Assembly: GCA_035705985.1 (NCBI GenBank) | Contig: DASSVP010000163.1 | Span: forward strand, 1-14,951 | Source: JACVRW01 sp035705985 | GTDB taxonomy: Bacteria > Actinomycetota > Thermoleophilia > Solirubrobacterales > Thermoleophilaceae | Direction of reading: 5' to 3' | Length of the DNA: 14,951 nt | Part shown: piece by piece, positions 13,675 through 14,951 of the stretch | Layout: every line of letters starts with the position of its first letter | Position numbering within the stretch: position 1 is the first letter of the stretch | Program-made: the position numbers and the translations under genes | Notes under the pieces: generated by a model | Database searches by the model: none | What the model saw: the letters and a program-made list of their open reading frames with translations, nothing else | Told to the model about the DNA's origin: nothing

Positions 13675-14466
13675 GTGGCGCTCACGCCGTCCCACCGCGG
13701 CGGGTCCGGGCCGCCGCTCGTGCTGCTGCACGGCTTCGCGGACAGCTGGCGCACGTGGGAACTCGTCCTGCCCGCACTCGAGCGGCGGCACGAGCTGCTC
13801 GCCCTCACGCTCGCCGGTCACGCGGGCGGCCCGCCGATCGAGGGCAGGGTCGGCGCGGAAGCGCTCGTGGACGCGGTGGAGCTTGCGCTGGACGAGGCAG
13901 GGTTCGAAACGGCTCATCTCGCCGGGAACTCGCTCGGCGGCTACCTCGCGCTGCGGCTCGCGGAGCGCGGGCGCGCGCGAAGCGTCGTGGCCTTCGCGCC
14001 CGCCGGCGGCTGGGCGCCCGGCGACGAGTCGTACCGCGGCGTCCTTGCCCGCCAGTCCGAGCTCGCCGCCTACCTCAGGACCGCCGCCCCTCAGGCGTCC
14101 TCGATCCTGTCGACGAGCGAGGGCCGCCGCCGGGCCACCTCCCTCCTCACCACGAACTACGAGCACATCCCGACGGAGCTGCTCGCCCACCAGATGCTGG
14201 CCGGGGCGCGCTGCGACGCCGCCGTGCCGCTCATCGAGGCGGCGCTGAGCGAGGGCTGGAGCCTCGACCCCGAGCGGATCGCCTGCCCGGTGCGGATCGT
14301 GTGGGGCACCGCGGACCGCCTCCTTCCATGGCCGTCGGCCGCGGCGCGCTACCGCGCGGAGTTGCCCCACGCGGACTGGGTCGTGCTCGACGGCGTGGGC
14401 CACTGCCCGCAGCTCGACGTGCCACTCGAGGCGGTGGAGCTGATCCTCACGTATGGCGGATCGTGA
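13675..14466 (+). CDS. Alpha/beta hydrolase
   Basis: A 263-residue alpha/beta-hydrolase-fold enzyme, cytosolic with no signal peptide. The oxyanion-hole motif is LLHGF (17-21). The nucleophile elbow is GNSLGG with Ser86, the acid is Asp214 in GTADRLLP, and the base is His243 in GVGHCPQLD. A helical cap lies at about 112-195. It could be an esterase, lactonase or C-C hydrolase; the sequence does not decide. The start is GTG 13675, two bases after the SDR stop, with no separate Shine-Dalgarno, so re-initiation is likely. It is third in the EamA-SDR-hydrolase operon. Its end overlaps the convergent hemocyanin-like gene by 20 bases. Confidence 0.9.
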   Translation: MALTPSHRGGSGPPLVLLHGFADSWRTWELVLPALERRHELLALTLAGHAGGPPIEGRVGAEALVDAVELALDEAGFETAHLAGNSLGGYLALRLAERGRARSVVAFAPAGGWAPGDESYRGVLARQSELAAYLRTAAPQASSILSTSEGRRRATSLLTTNYEHIPTELLAHQMLAGARCDAAVPLIEAALSEGWSLDPERIACPVRIVWGTADRLLPWPSAAARYRAELPHADWVVLDGVGHCPQLDVPLEAVELILTYGGS

Positions 14467-14872
14467 GGTCGCGCGCCGCCATGCTCGGCTCGGCGCGCAG
14501 CAACTCGTCGATCTCGCGGGAGCCGAACGCGCGGTTGAAGGGGAAGCCCATCTCGCGGCGGTCGGGGAAGACGTCGTCGGCCGCGCCGCAGAAACCCAGC
14601 GAGCCGCAGTTGGGGTCGCCGGACAGGCTGTCGAGGGCGAAGCCGGTTACGACGGCGGCCGGCCGGAAGCGCATGCCGTCGGCGGTCCCGCGCGGGAGCA
14701 GGAGGTGGTAGGGCCAGCCGCAGCGGCAGGACTGCTCGCGGCGGGGATGAACGGCGAGAACGGCCTGCCCGGGTCGTCTCGGCCAGCGCCTGGGTGACGG
14801 CCTCGCCCGGCGACACAGCCGTTCCCAGGCGCCTGTCGGCCCCGGCCCCTGAAGCTCCACGATGGTCGGCAT
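14447..14872 (-). CDS. Hemocyanin/prophenoloxidase C-terminal-domain-like protein, probably frame-shifted in its first third
   Basis: The 141-codon frame contains, from residue 49 on, CRCGWPYHLLLPRGTADGM (49-67), AAVVTGFALDSLSG, a C-x5-C pair (C89, C95) and FPDRREMGFPFNRAF (102-116). From memory of the family, these match in order and spacing the C-terminal immunoglobulin-like domain of arthropod hemocyanin and prophenoloxidase, including its two-disulfide CxC plus C-x(5-6)-C pattern. In the full-length proteins this domain follows a type-3 copper domain, which is not present here. Residues 20-48 are arginine-rich with poor codon use. Other frames read better there, SPGEAVTQALAETTR (about 14769-14813) and RPFSPFIPAAS (about 14734-14766), so single-base losses or sequencing errors are likely. 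ATG 14872 has a strong Shine-Dalgarno seven bases upstream. Confidence 0.7.
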   Translation of the reverse strand: MPTIVELQGPGPTGAWERLCRRARPSPRRWPRRPGQAVLAVHPRREQSCRCGWPYHLLLPRGTADGMRFRPAAVVTGFALDSLSGDPNCGSLGFCGAADDVFPDRREMGFPFNRAFGSREIDELLRAEPSMAARDLTIRHT

Positions 14873-14879
14873 CGGCGCG

Positions 14880-14885
14880 CTCCTC
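14880..14885 (-). promoter_or_regulatory. Ribosome binding site of the hemocyanin-domain gene
   Basis: GAGGAG overlaps the stop codon of the preceding gene (TGAGGAG) and lies seven bases before the ATG at 14872. This supports a separate, translationally coupled start rather than one long protein. Confidence 0.6.
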
Positions 14886-14951
14886 AGCGGGGCACGGGAT
14901 CGTCGAGATCGATCATCAACGACAGGTCGTCGTCCGGACGGGTCGCGACCT
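14884..14951 (-). CDS. Partial C-terminus of a gene entering from the right
   Basis: Only the last 21 residues are inside the window, ending LSLMIDLDDPVPR before TGA at 14884. Third-position G/C is high in this frame and poor in the competing open frame, so it is probably real coding. It is the gene directly upstream of the hemocyanin-like frame and overlaps its ribosome binding site. It could carry the copper-binding part of a type-3 copper protein, but nothing in these residues shows that. Confidence 0.45.
   Translation of the reverse strand, partial: VATRPDDDLSLMIDLDDPVPR

Noticed and set aside
14349..14816. A separate minus-strand gene starting at GTG 14816
   Set aside because: Only its first 16 or so residues look coding. 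The rest is a proline/arginine-rich shadow of the hemocyanin-like frame, so it is treated as a frame-shifted piece of that gene.

Overview
The window is a gene-dense, very GC-rich stretch with strong G/C preference at third codon positions. GTG and TTG starts are common, and several promoters sit 6-8 bases before a start codon, as expected for leaderless mRNAs. With an F420-type luciferase-like oxidoreductase, a BTAD-type regulator, an ArsR/SRPBCC pair and DrrAB-like ABC genes, this points to a high-GC actinobacterium, perhaps of the Thermoleophilia/Solirubrobacterales type. That placement is inference. I see no RNA gene, CRISPR array, insertion sequence or prophage, and no gene-free stretch longer than about 100 bases.

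Left part (1-4068). A partial unknown gene leaves the left edge, and next to it lies a luciferase-like (LLM) oxidoreductase. Then come two divergent operons sharing a promoter region of about 105 bases. Leftward are a small zinc-ribbon protein and a methyltransferase with hallmarks of the METTL7/TMT1 thiol methyltransferases. Rightward are a SELENBP1/SBP56-type methanethiol oxidase and a membrane protein with a histidine-rich loop. Together they look like a thiol-methylation / methanethiol-oxidation module, possibly with its own metal transporter. This is the most coherent candidate system in the window.

Middle part (4061-9333, leftward). A 919-residue regulator has a BTAD-AAA front half, but its C-terminus is a GntR/FadR-type winged helix plus FCD domain. 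Downstream coordinates hold a DrrAB-like ABC exporter pair with overlapping start and stop. Next is an ArsR repressor with an overlapping SRPBCC gene, driven by a readable promoter (TTGATA-N16-TATGAT) whose spacer is largely a 20-bp dyad, a likely operator. A second SAM methyltransferase (9400-10224) diverges from arsR.

Right part (10229-14951). A LysE exporter and a LysR regulator overlap on the minus strand. Divergent from them is a tightly coupled operon of EamA transporter, SDR oxidoreductase and alpha/beta hydrolase. At the right edge, on the minus strand, is a 141-codon frame whose C-terminal two thirds matches the C-terminal domain of arthropod hemocyanin/prophenoloxidase (CxCGWP, Cx5C, PDRREMGFPFNR). 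Its first third looks frame-shifted. The rest of the locus lies beyond the window.
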